Source: Chromera velia (lineage: Eukaryota; Sar; Chromeraceae). From it: a stretch of DNA of 39,343 bases. A model generated the notes under the pieces. The model did not search any database. It had not been told where the DNA came from and worked only from the letters and a program-made list of their open reading frames with translations. A program made the position numbers and the translations under genes. The stretch lies in the NCBI GenBank assembly GCA_018398765.1, contig JAHBMJ010001583.1, positions 12,501-51,843 of the forward strand, in the 5' to 3' direction. Positions 11,232 through 21,459 of the stretch are shown here, piece by piece; position 1 is the stretch's first letter; every line of letters begins with the position of its first letter.

Positions 11232-13698
11232 TTACTCAGCGCCAAGTTCCGCAGCCACTTGGGAAAAGTCGCTAGAGGGCGCAGAAGGGACGCCAAGCGC
11301 GACACGAAGCCAGGGGTGGGAAGACACCAAGGGGGTTGCAGCATCTCCAGCAGTGTCTGTCTTGAGCATAATACGACCACCCTCCCGCCCCGATACCCCC
11401 GTATCGGCCATTGTCCCACACTTGATGCTCTGTCTCTCCCGACCATCCTGAGCCTCCTCTTCCAGATCTGCGGGCGTGGACACGGGAACCGATTCCTCCG
11501 CAAGGACCGTCCGAGTCTGTTCGGGTTGTATGGGGGCACAGGTGGAGAGCTCTCTCTCTCTGTGTCTCCTCCGGGGTCTCTTTCCCTTCTCCTCACTCAG
11601 AGGGGCATGGCTCTTTCGGTGCTCTGATACAGCGAGGGAAGTCGGAACTTGGGGGGCTGGTGTGGAAGGAAATCGGTCCATGTCGGCAAATTCTGCTGCG
11701 ATTGTCTTCGTGTTGCCGCACCTCCCGAAAAAGGCATGCGGTCCTCCGGTCTTTTCTCTTTCTTTTCCAATCCCATTTTTGCGATTATCTTCTGTACTTC
11801 CTGTGAGCCGTCTCTTCAAGTCAAGCGAAGAGTGAATGAAACACCATTGGAGGGCCATACAGACAAGGTTGAGGATGGCAATGCACGTACCAACAACCAG
11901 AGGTGTCAACTCGAGAGCTGTTCTCTTTGCAGTCACAAAGAACACAAGACGGAGTGCCAGTTGAGGTATGTCCTCGAACAGACCTCCCAGCACAGTGATG
12001 GACTGCATGCCCTGATTCACTTCCTTCTGCGTCCATTTCTTTCCTCTACGTTCTTGGTCTTGGCCGGCAGCTGACTCCAAGACCTGCACATATCCAGAGA
12101 GGTCGAAACGAAGGAGGAGGAAGAAACAATGTAAAATAAATACATCTGCAGACTACTAGAGCTGGAGCACGTCAGCAAAAAAAAGGATTCATGATTTCCG
12201 ATATACATCACGAATGAACGCACTATCAAACAGAACCGAAGATACCCAGGACGAACACAGACGACACTCAAAGGGGGACCAATCAGAGAGAGGAGTCGCG
12301 ACTTTTCACTCATACATACACACGCACACAGGGGGATGAATTCATGCATGAACTGACTGACCGACTGCGCCTCTTCCTCCTTTTCCCTCGGGGAGACTGC
12401 AGAGGGACTTCCAGTCTCATTCGCCCGGCCGTTCCCCCTGTCCTCCTTCAGTTCAGAGCAGAGCCGACTTCCTTGAGGAGCTCCCTGCCCACCCTCCTTT
12501 CCTGCCTCACTCTCATTCAGACCGTCAGAAACAGCCTCGGCATAAAACTCATGAGACTCATGCACTTCACGCTCCAAAAAGTCGTCAGCCTGCTCTCCCA
12601 CACAGGGCTGGAACCCTGCCGCAGCTGTGGCCCTGCTCCCCTCCCTTTCGCCCACTCCCCCCCATTTTCCTCCAGTCCCTGTCCTCCCACCTTCTCTGGA
12701 TCCTTGGAGACCTTCAAAATCTGATGATGAGATCACTCCTCCAGCCAGATCGACCCCTCCCTCCTCTTTCCTCACTTGTGCAAGTGCATTTTCTTCTCCC
12801 CCCCCACCCTCCTCACCCTCCTCTCTCTCTCCCTCGGACTCCGAGGGCAGAGTAGATCTCTTTAGCTCGGCACTGTCTCTCTTATCACCTGCGTCATCTG
12901 GACAACGATCGTGGAGGTACATTGAAAGCACAGGGAGGCCAAACAAGTTGGTGGCACAAAGGGCAAAAAAGTGCAGAGAGAGAGACCCAAGAATGAGCAT
13001 AATCGGGTACAGCTTCTCTCTGCACACCTCCTTCCACCACGGCTGCCCCCTCAAACACCTACGCTGAAAACGCACCAACAGGCAAATGTTGAAAACAATA
13101 TACGCCACCAAATGCGCCACGGTGATGATCAGAAGAGGCCTGGCAATCTGGTGGAGATCTCTGCTGATCGACTCCTCCTCCCCCTCCTCTTCGTTCTCTC
13201 TGCGCACTGCAGATACTTCTGCTGCAAGGACGATGAGGAAGTAGACGTCCGTCCACAGATTGTTCACCTGCATCACTGCTGCCAACACTGGACCGAACTG
13301 CATGTTCCAATCCTTCCATGCGGGCCTGCAGACAGACAGAGGGTGTTTTCTAAATGTTCGCTCACATACGATCACTGAAGGCTTCCTTCATGTCCAGACC
13401 GTTCGCCAGCTAACGTTTCATCTTCATAAACCAATGTTTCATTTTCGGCTTGATTGTTCACAGCGCCGTGTTTGTCCCTACTGCAGCTTCTGAGCGAGCA
13501 TGAAACTGCAAGCTCAAACAAACGTGCAGAACTACACAAAGAAAACTCATCCTGTCGGCAGAACACAAAGAAACTGACTGACTTGCAGCGAGGGACCAGC
13601 AGAACCAGCACAACCGCCACCAAAACGAGACAGACGAGCACGCCGATCTGGATCACCGTCACGAGAGTGTTGTTGTCCGTTAGTGCTCTAGCAGCATA
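11232..13698 (-). other. Membrane domain and cytosolic tail exons (4-6)
   Basis: Exon 4 holds the first membrane helix, followed by PRCK as a positive-inside flank. Exon 5 has three more helices, including NNLWTDVYFLIVLAAE, then a Glu/Gly-rich loop of ~185 residues. Exon 6 has GLFEDIPQLALRLVFFV and a last helix, then a ~200-residue polar tail rich in Arg, Glu and Ser. The E-D-I-P-Q signature inside a hydrophobic stretch recalls XK-related proteins and multi-pass families expanded in some protists; this is from memory. Introns 13582-13326 and 12361-12084 start with GTCAGTC. Confidence 0.75.
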
Positions 13699-13894
13699 CT
13701 GCAGCCAAACAATCATGGAAAGAAAGAAAATACACACAGAGGGATAGAATGGAAGGAAGGACAAGCTTTCGCGAACACGGGGGGGAAACACGAGAGAAAC
13801 AAGAAGCAGAAAGAGAGAATGAAGGAAGAAAGCAGCCTGGTCGACCGATCGGTGGGGACTCCATCGAAGCGAAAAAGGCTCAGTCTCTTTTTTT

Positions 13895-13928
<34 letters not shown>

Positions 13929-16900
13929 CGCCTGTCCGTCTGTCGGTTTGTCTGTCTGTCTGTCTCTACGTGTGCCTTTTTCTCTCTTCAACCCATTTTC
14001 TTGTGAGCATCTGTTCGGCGTGTCGTCAGAAAAAGGGATAGAGAGCGAGAGCACTGAATGGAGCAAGAGGGGGGTTGACGGCATGTGAAATCCCTTGATT
14101 GAGCAAAACACACCTCCGCGAAGGTCCTCTCTATAGGCACACATCTCCAGTCGCCCTGAAGAAGCAAAAAGAGAAGAGGAAGGGGGGGGAGAGAGAGTAG
14201 CTGTACACAAGAATGATCAAGCAACCTGGAGGCCACTCATGCACACCCCATTGAGTCATACAGTTTTCCAGCGATTCAGGGTAGACTGAGAAAAAGAGGC
14301 AGAATACCATGGCTTTATGGTACACTGACCGCACACGAAAACACCGATTCAAACATCCCACAGCAGGACGAGACGAGGGGAAATTATGAAGGGAGCGTGT
14401 TTGTGGAAACCACTGCGAGGAGGCAAAACAAAACAAAGCCACAAACAAAAGAAAAAGAAACGATTTTTAGGAGTAATTCGACTCTTTTTGGACTGCTGAC
14501 TGACCCTCTGCTGAAATCCGGGCGTGGGATCTTCACATTTCTCGTCCTCCTCAGGGCACAGCTCCCTCGTGCACTCGTTCCAGTTTGCCTCCTTATTGGC
14601 CCTTCGGAACCTATTGGTGATGAACAACCTGCTCGTTTCGTCGCCACACCTCTCCTCTGCATAATTCCACGCGTGCTTTCCGAATCTGTCAAGGGCCGAG
14701 AGGCCCTCCACGGCACCCTGAATGTCCAACAGCGTTCGGACGGAATGCACGGAACAGCTCTGAGCAGCCAGCATCAGAGGGGTCGAGTCCCTCTCGTCCC
14801 GCACTCCCGCATTCACCCCTCTCCTGATCAATCTCGTGATCAGATTCGGACTATTCAATGCAGCCGCACAGTGCAGGGCTGTCCGGCTGTTCACGGGCTG
14901 GTCTCTAGCCTCTCCTCGACACGCGAGGGGACCCCTTACCATCACACTCGCGTTCGCATCTAGTAACGCCATCGCGATTTTCTCGAAATCCGATGGGGAG
15001 GGTGAGTGCCTTGCGTCGATACCGAGGGCCTCGGTGGCAAGCAGCAGGGGGGTGCGGTGTTTTGCCCTTTCTGAACTCGGGACGGAGTTGTCTAGGGCCT
15101 CTGGAGGAGGCACACCGTCGACCTTAGCACCTCTACGAATGAGCTCTCGGACGGTTTTCAGGAGCCCTGCAGATGCAGCGAGCTGCAGCGCAGTGCCAAC
15201 AGTTGTCTGTCTCCCTGCAGGGATAGTCTCCGTGTCAAAGGGGGGAAGGGCAGAGGCGATCTCTGCGATGGCGTCATCTCGTGTGGGAGGGTAGGGCCCA
15301 AATTCAGCCAACACCCGCCTCTGCTCTAAACTGTCAATCCCCCTCCCACTTGTACCCCTAGCCAAACGTTCGAGAGACGGTTGCAAGGGAATCTGGGAAT
15401 CTATAAGGACACCTACTGGGGCCCTCCCACCCCTCTCAGTCAATCGCACCATACACTCAAAGCAACCCGCACGTGCAGCCAGCATTAGGGGCGACTGACT
15501 GCCAGATGTTGGTCTGTCTGCATCTGCCCCCATGTTCAAGAGCATCTCAATCAGGTCAGCCCTTCCCTCTATTGCCGCCAGATGCACTGGCCGTGTGTCC
15601 GTCAGGTCCCCCCCATCGTGCTTCTCTCTGTCTCCACTTTCAAGTATTTTCTTCACAACATATTCGTTCCCACCCTCCACTGCCCAGTGCGTGACTGAGC
15701 GTTCATCCCGACCAAGAGAGTGCAAATCTGCACCCGCCTTCAAGAAACTCTCGACCAAAAAAAGATTTCCTTGCAACGCAGCCTCACTCAAAGGCGACAA
15801 CCCATTGCCAGACAACACCTCCAATGCACGCTCCTGACCCTCATCAACTGATGCCACCAAACCCATCTCATGCAGCAAAATTGCTTCCTGTCTCAGCATC
15901 TCTCCTGCCGCAACCTCCAGAGCGGCCCCACCCCTCGCGGCAATGTGCAGAGGCCTATCAACCCACGCAGGTTCCGTTGCAGTCCCTTCCCCTTCAACCC
16001 CGTCTTGCAGGAGACTAAGCGCCGTCTCCAGCCCGTCCTTTCTCGCTCTATCGATCAGAGATCTCACCACAGAAGCGCTCTCAACCGGTAACCCTCTATA
16101 CGATGCAGCAAAGTGCAAAGCCTGTCGACCATCTGAAGCTCGATCGGTCAGAGACGCGTTGAAATGGTTGATCAGAACGCGCACGACCTGCCACTTGGCG
16201 CCCTCACACGCCAGCATGAGAGGGGACTTCTGCATCTCAACCCCTGTGATAGGATCCCTCACCCCCTTCACATCCACATGAACACCCCCCTCGCGTATCA
16301 ACACCCCGACTGTCGAATGCTGCCCGTGTCTGGCAGCCAGATGCAGTGCCGTCTCTGCGAGGTTGTCCTTCAAATGCGGATCTGCACCCTTCTCAAGAAG
16401 GAAACTGACCGCGTCATTCATTCCTAACTGTGCAGCAAGCATCAGAGGTGTCGCTTCTTCATCCCACTCACGCAAAAAGGTTTTACCCCCCCTCACATTC
16501 ACGTCTGCTCCAAATTCGACAAGCAACCTCAGATCCTCTACCGACCCCTTCCCTGCAGCCATGTGCACTGCTGTTGCATTTCGTGCATTTCTGCCATCCC
16601 ACCTCGCCCCCCCCTTCAGGAGTTCCTCTACCACTGCAGTGTGTCCCTCCTGCGTTGCCCAAATCAGCGGGGTGAATCTCAACCCCTCACCCCATACCGG
16701 ATCCCTCCCCCCCTCAGCCTCTAAATCCGCACTCCTGTCAATAAGCACACGCACAATGTCAGTCAAATTGTACTGTGCTGCAAGGTGCAGCGCCGTTGTT
16801 CCTGTCTCGTCTGTAGCGTTAACAGACGCACCGAGGTCCAGAAGGACCCCCACCATCTCCCCAAGGCCTTCCTGAAGTGCGACCATCAAAGCGGTAAACC

Positions 16901-18262
16901 GAGGCTGCTGATGCCCGTCTGCCGGCATTCCCAGGCGGACATCCGGGGACATCCCTCCTTCCTCTATCAAAATTCGGCAAGTCTCACTGCAGGCGAGAAT
17001 ATCTCGGTTTGAACTTCCGAGCACTGCCGCATGGAGAGCCGATTGCCCGCTGCAATCAGTCAACGACAGATCGGCACCGAGGGAGACCAGGGACCGTACT
17101 GCGGAGCTGCTGCAAACTGCTGCGGCTATCAACAGAGCCGGCTGCGGACACGGGATCCCCGAACTTGTGGGAGGAAACCCAAAGCGATTCACATCAACCC
17201 CCACCCAACTATCTATCTCGCTTGGCTGAACGAGAGTGGACATCAATTCCTCTGCTTCTCTCCCTCTCCTATTGATGGTCACAATATGCAGAGCCGAGAG
17301 CCCATCAGCATTCAGAACAGCTGCATCCGCTCCCATCTGCAAAAGACGCCTCATGGCTGCAACCGATGCGTGTTCGGCGGCGAGATGAATCGGCGTGTAC
17401 TCACTGCAACCTGTACCCCCCCACACATTCACATCGAGATCCCCCTTTCCCGAAGCCAGGACGTCAAGCATCTCAATCTCCCGCGTCGGTGGTCGCAAGA
17501 ACACAAAGTGCAGCACTGCACGACACCTTCTGTCGACTGCCGTCACGTTCGCCCCGTGCCCCACCAACTGCCTGGCGACCCCGACGTGGCCCCGGTAAGC
17601 CGCGTGGAACAACGGCGTCCTCCTTGCGCCGTCTTGCGCTTCCGTCTCTGCACCGTTTTCAAGCAGAATTCGGGAGACGGACCCTGAGTCTTTATTGTCT
17701 CTCGCTGCATAGTGCAGAGCGGTCCAGTCCCGATTGTCCACTGCTGACACATTGACCCCCAGAGATAGGAGGGTGGAAACAGCCACCTCAAAGCCGTTGC
17801 TGGACGCGATCATGAGGGGCGTCTTCTCTCTATTCGAAGAGGAGCGGACTGGAGTCTCCAGACTTTCCCCCCACTCGTGCAGAAGCATCAAGATATCACT
17901 GCGGTTGCTCTCCGCTGCGACATAAGCAGCCGAGAAAAGATCCGCCCCCTCATCACGGAGACGGCGCAGGTCTTCCAGACTGCCACTACGCACCACCGAC
18001 TGGAGTTGCGACTCTTCACCCCGCGGCTCTACGCTTGAGTCAGATACGTCCAGTGCTTCTATCGATAGAGCGCTCAACGCATCTGCTGCAAACAATGGCA
18101 AAGTGAGATACAAATGTGCAAACGTGGAGGGTGCAGAGGGGATCATGGGACATTTCACTCACTTTCTGGATCATCCAACCAGATGGCGTCGTCAAATAGT
18201 TTTCCACGGACAGACGATGAAACAAGCAGAAGCAGTACGCTAAGGCTGATTGCCCACTTCAT
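11232..18262 (-). CDS. Ankyrin-ectodomain multi-pass membrane protein (6 exons, ~1,884 aa)
   Basis: Proposed exons on the minus strand are 18262-18163, 18085-14505, 14155-14114, 13698-13583, 13325-12362 and 12083-11232. Every intron is GT-AG and every junction keeps phase. Residues 1-20 form a signal peptide (MKWAISLSVLLLLVSSSVRG). About 55-1190 are ankyrin repeats in which TPLM-type and ALHLAA-type units alternate. About 1200-1241 form a Cys-bearing linker. Membrane segments lie near 1254-1276, 1292-1318, 1340-1364, 1385-1412, 1629-1651 and 1658-1683. An acidic loop falls at ~1418-1600, EDIPQ at 1638-1642, and a charged tail follows. Ankyrin repeats bind proteins and are normally cytosolic; here the signal peptide puts them outside or in a lumen, and I infer a receptor or adhesion role. 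If the intron at 14504-14156 is not spliced, the ankyrin part stops at 14349 and the membrane part would be a separate gene. The joined model is preferred because phases fit and the linker leads into the first membrane segment. Confidence 0.7.
13896..13966. repeat. (CT)n and (TGTC)n microsatellite in intron 3
   Basis: About 30 bases of alternating CT are followed by imperfect TGTC/TGTCTG repeats, on the plus strand. They lie inside the 415-nt intron 14113-13699 of the ankyrin/membrane gene, so they contribute a purine-rich stretch to its transcript. Confidence 0.85.
14505..18085 (-). other. Exon 2: ankyrin-repeat array, 1,193 codons uninterrupted
   Basis: One exon of 3.58 kb carries roughly two dozen ankyrin-like units. 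Typical signatures are TALHLAA, TPLMLAA, VRVLI and GADV/GANV turns, with longer inserts between some pairs. At least eight N-x-S/T sequons are present (for example NRSD, NVSA, NVTA, NATD, NLTD, NATA, NASL, NASV), many in the loop before the next repeat. The end is Cys-rich (CTRELC, then KCEDPTPGF). The minus-strand assignment is secure; frames on the other strand are shadows. Confidence 0.9.
18163..18262 (-). other. Exon 1: start codon and signal peptide
   Basis: ATG at 18262 opens 33 codons: a Lys, a hydrophobic core of Leu/Val, then SSSVRG as a likely cleavage region. It ends at GAAA|GTGAGTG. The 77-nt intron ends in TTTGCAG at 18086. Two acceptors three bases apart (18086 and 18083) are both in frame, so the joint residue may vary by one amino acid. 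Without this exon the long ankyrin frame would have no good start. Confidence 0.75.
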
Positions 18263-18633
18263 CGCGCAGAAAAAGACAATTGACATCCAACTAAACGGAG
18301 ACGGAGAAAGGTACGTGCTTCATTCGGGTTCGAAAGAGCGCGCAAGAGTGTACCAGAAGAGTGCGCCGACACAGTATATGCCTTTCATGCAGATGCTATC
18401 CATGGATTATATCCATGGCCTGTGACCTTTCCTTTGTGTCAAATCTTCGACACATTGAATCGTGAGACATCGTGAGGAGATGGTTTTGTAAGTTCCAGGC
18501 ACCGATCTGACGCGCACTCCGTGCGAATGGCCCGGAAAGCGAAATAAACTTGTTTTTAAGTGCCCCCTCAGCGCTTTCCGCGCACAAATTTTGCGTGCGT
18601 CAACTCTTCCTGTGGAACGTATACAGCACAAAC
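18263..18633. promoter_or_regulatory. Divergent promoter region with a perfect palindrome
   Basis: Only 371 bases separate the start codon of the minus-strand ankyrin gene (18262) from that of the plus-strand MSP gene (18634), so both promoters and both 5' UTRs must lie here. The centre contains CCATGGATTATATCCATGG (18400-18418), a perfect palindrome with 8-base arms that also repeats ATCCATGG directly. No TATA box is placed convincingly for either gene. Confidence 0.5.
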
Positions 18634-21176
18634 ATGCACAAACAGCCCTCCAATTTTCGTCCTGAAAAGTTGAAAACCTCCAGAGGTGATGCGATCTTCG
18701 ATGGTTCTCCCATCGGACACTGTCGGAAAGTGATCGTTTCTACTTTCACCTTCGAGATCCTTCGCCTTCAGTATACTGTCACTGTCCATCCAACTCCAAT
18801 TCGCAAGCTTATCCAGGATTTGAAAGTAAGATCGTAGCCTTCAGTCTGATAGAAACCTAGATGTTCATCCCTTCTTAGACTTTCTGAGTCTTTAGTTATT
18901 ATGCAGTCGCTTCCATTTCAGTCAGTCATGGAGGAGGTTGAACGAAAGCTAAAGAAATACCAGGCAGTGATCGACGGGGTTAGGAAGATCACGTCCCGCA
19001 TCGGAAGAGGAGAGTGGACGTCGGGACAAATCGAACGGGTAAGCCGAAGTGTTGTTCGCGCTTTTCGCAGAGTTCAAAAGGGCAGGCCTCTGCTTTTCAG
19101 CACTCTGAAGGTTTTGATACTTGAGCGAAAGTTTTGGAGGCTGCGGGGACTGCTGTTCTGATATGTGCGTTGAGATATATGTCCAATGTGTTACTGTACA
19201 GTTTTCAGCTTTGTGCTTTGGATAAATCTTTCCCACGCTCGCTCTTTATCGGCTGTCTTCCTCTCGTAATCTTTCCACTTTGACTCTTTGGCGTGATGGA
19301 TTCTCTTTCTGAAAGACGAGTTCTTTCTACACATATGTCTTCCCTTTGATGTTGAGGATCGTCTGTGTACATCAGTCTTCACACACGCAGATCTTCTGTC
19401 TCCTTGTTCCCCTGTCCGTTCAATTCGCAGGAGGGAGTCGGCGTGAACACGGACGCCAACTACCCAAACGTTAGAACCAACAGAGAGGTGAAGGAGGAAG
19501 TGCAGGGGATGAACAATGTAGACAGAGCAGGGCCCAATAAGGTTCTCGTTCCTCCTCTCCACTCGGGGTCCTCGGAAGGGACGAACAATGTAGACAGAGC
19601 AGGGCCCAATGAGGTTCTCGTTCCTCCTCTCCACTCGGGGTCCTCGGAAGGGACGAACAATGTAGACAGAGCAGGGCCCAATAAGGTTCTCGTTCCTCCT
19701 CTCCACTCGGGGTCCTCGGAAGGGACGAACAATGTCGACAGAGCAGGGCCCAATGAGGTTCTCGTTCCTCCTCTCCACTCGGGGTCCTCGGAAGGGACGA
19801 ACAATGTCGACAGAGCAGGGCCCGATGAGGTCCTCGTTCCTCTCCACTCGGAAGCCCCGTCTCGGAGTCCCCCCACAGTTACTTTTTGTGCACCCCTGGC
19901 AGCCCACTCTTCTGCTCAGGTGGTGCTGAGTAACCCTTCCAACAGTCTCATTGCCTTCAAGATCCGGTGTAATGCGATGCCTGACCCATACGATGTGCCA
20001 GGCCCAGCCTACGGTGTGCTGAAGAAGAAAGAGAGACGTACAATCACAATTCGTCTTCAGAATGTGGAGGGAGGAAACTTCTCCGACCTCCAGAAGATCA
20101 TGCCTTCCCATGCATTCCAGATTCTCACCACCAAAGTCAAGAAAAACAAAATTCTCTCAAACCGCGAATGGCAGACCATCAAGAGACGTCACATTCAGCA
20201 GACCATCCTCAAAGTGGTCCTAGTTCAAGGAGAGAACACGCTTCCAACGCAGCCCCTTCCCGTCTCACCTCAGGAGACACCCTTAGGGGAGAACCGCGCC
20301 AGTCTTTCCACAGTAGCAGGAGGGCAGCGCGCTTCCAGCGTGTCTGAAGGGACGGAGGAGGCCCCCCCAGAAGACCCCACCGTTCTCCTTGCCAACTCAG
20401 GAGGGCAACAGGATTCCCGTGTCCCTGCACAGGAGGCTGGGGAGATTGTCCCAGAGGAGCCTGCGCCCCCCCTTCCAAACACAGCAGCAGGAGGGCAGCC
20501 CGCTTCCAGTGTGTCGGAAGGGACGGAGGAGGCCCCCCAAGAAGAGCAGACGGCTCCCGTCACAAAAGCAGGTGAAGTAGGAGGGACACAAGGGGATGTC
20601 TTTCAGAATACAGGAGAGACGACCCCTACGGACCAACCTACTGCTGCAGTCGCGGCTGCGGCACCGTCACCGCCCAGAGTCAACTGGCAACACTTGAGGG
20701 AGGCGATGGGCGAGCAGGCTCCCGCCTCCGTCTCCCTCCCCCCCGCACGAAGTCGAAGAGAGAGAGAGCTGCGAGAGGGGCACAGGGCGAGGGAGGAGGA
20801 AAAGACAGTGAAGCGGCTCGTTCGAGAGGGTAGATTGGGGGGTCAGGGGAGGGGGGAAATATTCAGGCGCTACCTGAATCAGGTCGTGCGTGAGAAGTAT
20901 GGCACACAAGTTCGTGATGCTTCGAGCAGCGTCACCTCCACTGGCACGAACCGATGGAGACGGGGAGAGACGGGATTGTGGCAAGATCGCCAACCAGCGC
21001 CTTCTCCGTCTCGGCAGTGGAGAGCGGACGTTCAAGCGACACCAGCGCACCAGGGGGTGGTGGTCCGGGAGGAGGAGAGAATGCTGAAGAGCAGACAGGA
21101 TGAGATCGGGGCAAACTTGGAGAAGATGTCTTCGGGGAGGGGGCACCGGTGGCTTGACGGGCGGGGGGGACAGTGA
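18634..21176 (+). CDS. MSP-domain (VAP-like) protein with 24-residue tandem repeat
   Basis: Exons are 18634-18825, 18922-19038 and 19431-21176, all phase 0. Introns start with GTAAGA and GTAAGC and end in TTTCAG and TCGCAG. The product is 684 aa. Residues 1-103 are of unknown fold. About 131-245 are tandem copies of a 24-residue unit (NNVDRAGPNKVLVPPLHSGS...). About 250-370 form an MSP domain (PTVTFCAPL, NSLIAFKIRC, PDPYDVPGPAYGVLKKKERR, TITIRLQN). The rest is Pro/Glu/Ala-rich, then Arg-rich and helical. MSP domains of VAP proteins bind FFAT-type peptides at ER contact sites; that function is inferred for this protein. ATG 18634 is preferred, though an in-frame ATG exists at 18550. A strong donor (ACA|GTGAGT at 21173) may remove this stop and add a membrane tail ending at 21459. 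Confidence 0.75.
19511..19850 (+). repeat. 72-bp tandem repeat inside the MSP gene (about 4.7 copies)
   Basis: Units start at about 19511, 19583, 19655, 19727 and 19799 (the last partial). They differ at few bases, including a Lys/Glu alternation (AATAAGG / AATGAGG) and a GTA/GTC change. The 72-bp period keeps frame and encodes 24 residues. The opposite strand is also open through the repeat, which makes a false ORF there. Confidence 0.95.
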
Positions 21177-21459
21177 GTCGATTCCTCTGAGTGCAACGAA
21201 GAAATACTTGGTGAGATGTTTTGGGGGGGCTGGGGGTGGGTAGGGGGATTTCAATGTGTGTCTCTCTAGCTGTATGCTTCTGCCAAAGCTTTTACCGATG
21301 TCCCCTTTCATTTTATTTTGGAACTTGCGCTTTCGCGCTGTTGCTCTTTCTGTCTTCTGGTCTGCTCCCTTCCTTTTCATTTCTATCACCGGATTGCAGT
21401 GCGAGCACACACCCCTTCATCCGTGCTATCAGATCACATGCTCTGGACGCATTTCGTGA
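21173..21459 (+). other. Possible terminal exon giving the MSP protein a membrane tail
   Basis: Splicing from 21172 (CA|GTGAGTC) to 21270 (TCTCTCTAG|CTG) removes 97 bases, stays in frame and reads through to a stop at 21459. The added ~62 residues include a basic patch (NLRFR) and a hydrophobic stretch (ALSVFWSAPFLFISITGL), then ~20 residues to the end. A tail anchor at this position is typical of VAP proteins. Without splicing the protein ends at 21176 with no anchor. Confidence 0.4.

Noticed and set aside
14158-14416. Possible extra exon after CCTCCTCGCAG (14417)
   Set aside because: The acceptor looks good and the frame is open, but the sequence reads like intron and its inclusion is not needed for phase. 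The direct joint 14505/14155 gives a coherent Cys-rich linker.
14349-14504. C-terminal extension of the ankyrin frame to a stop at 14349
   Set aside because: The added residues come from T-rich sequence typical of an intron, and a GTCAGT donor at 14504 leads in phase to the linker exon. It is kept as the alternative if that intron is not spliced.
19511-19850. Regular repeats reminiscent of a CRISPR array
   Set aside because: The units are directly adjacent coding repeats without spacers in a eukaryotic gene.
19191-20111. 306-codon minus-strand frame across the MSP gene
   Set aside because: It is the antisense shadow of the 72-bp repeat, which is open on both strands. The plus strand has the MSP domain and matching splice sites.
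20667-21410. 247-codon minus-strand frame
   Set aside because: Antisense to the charged C-terminal part of the MSP gene, with Pro/Ser/Leu-rich composition and no domain.
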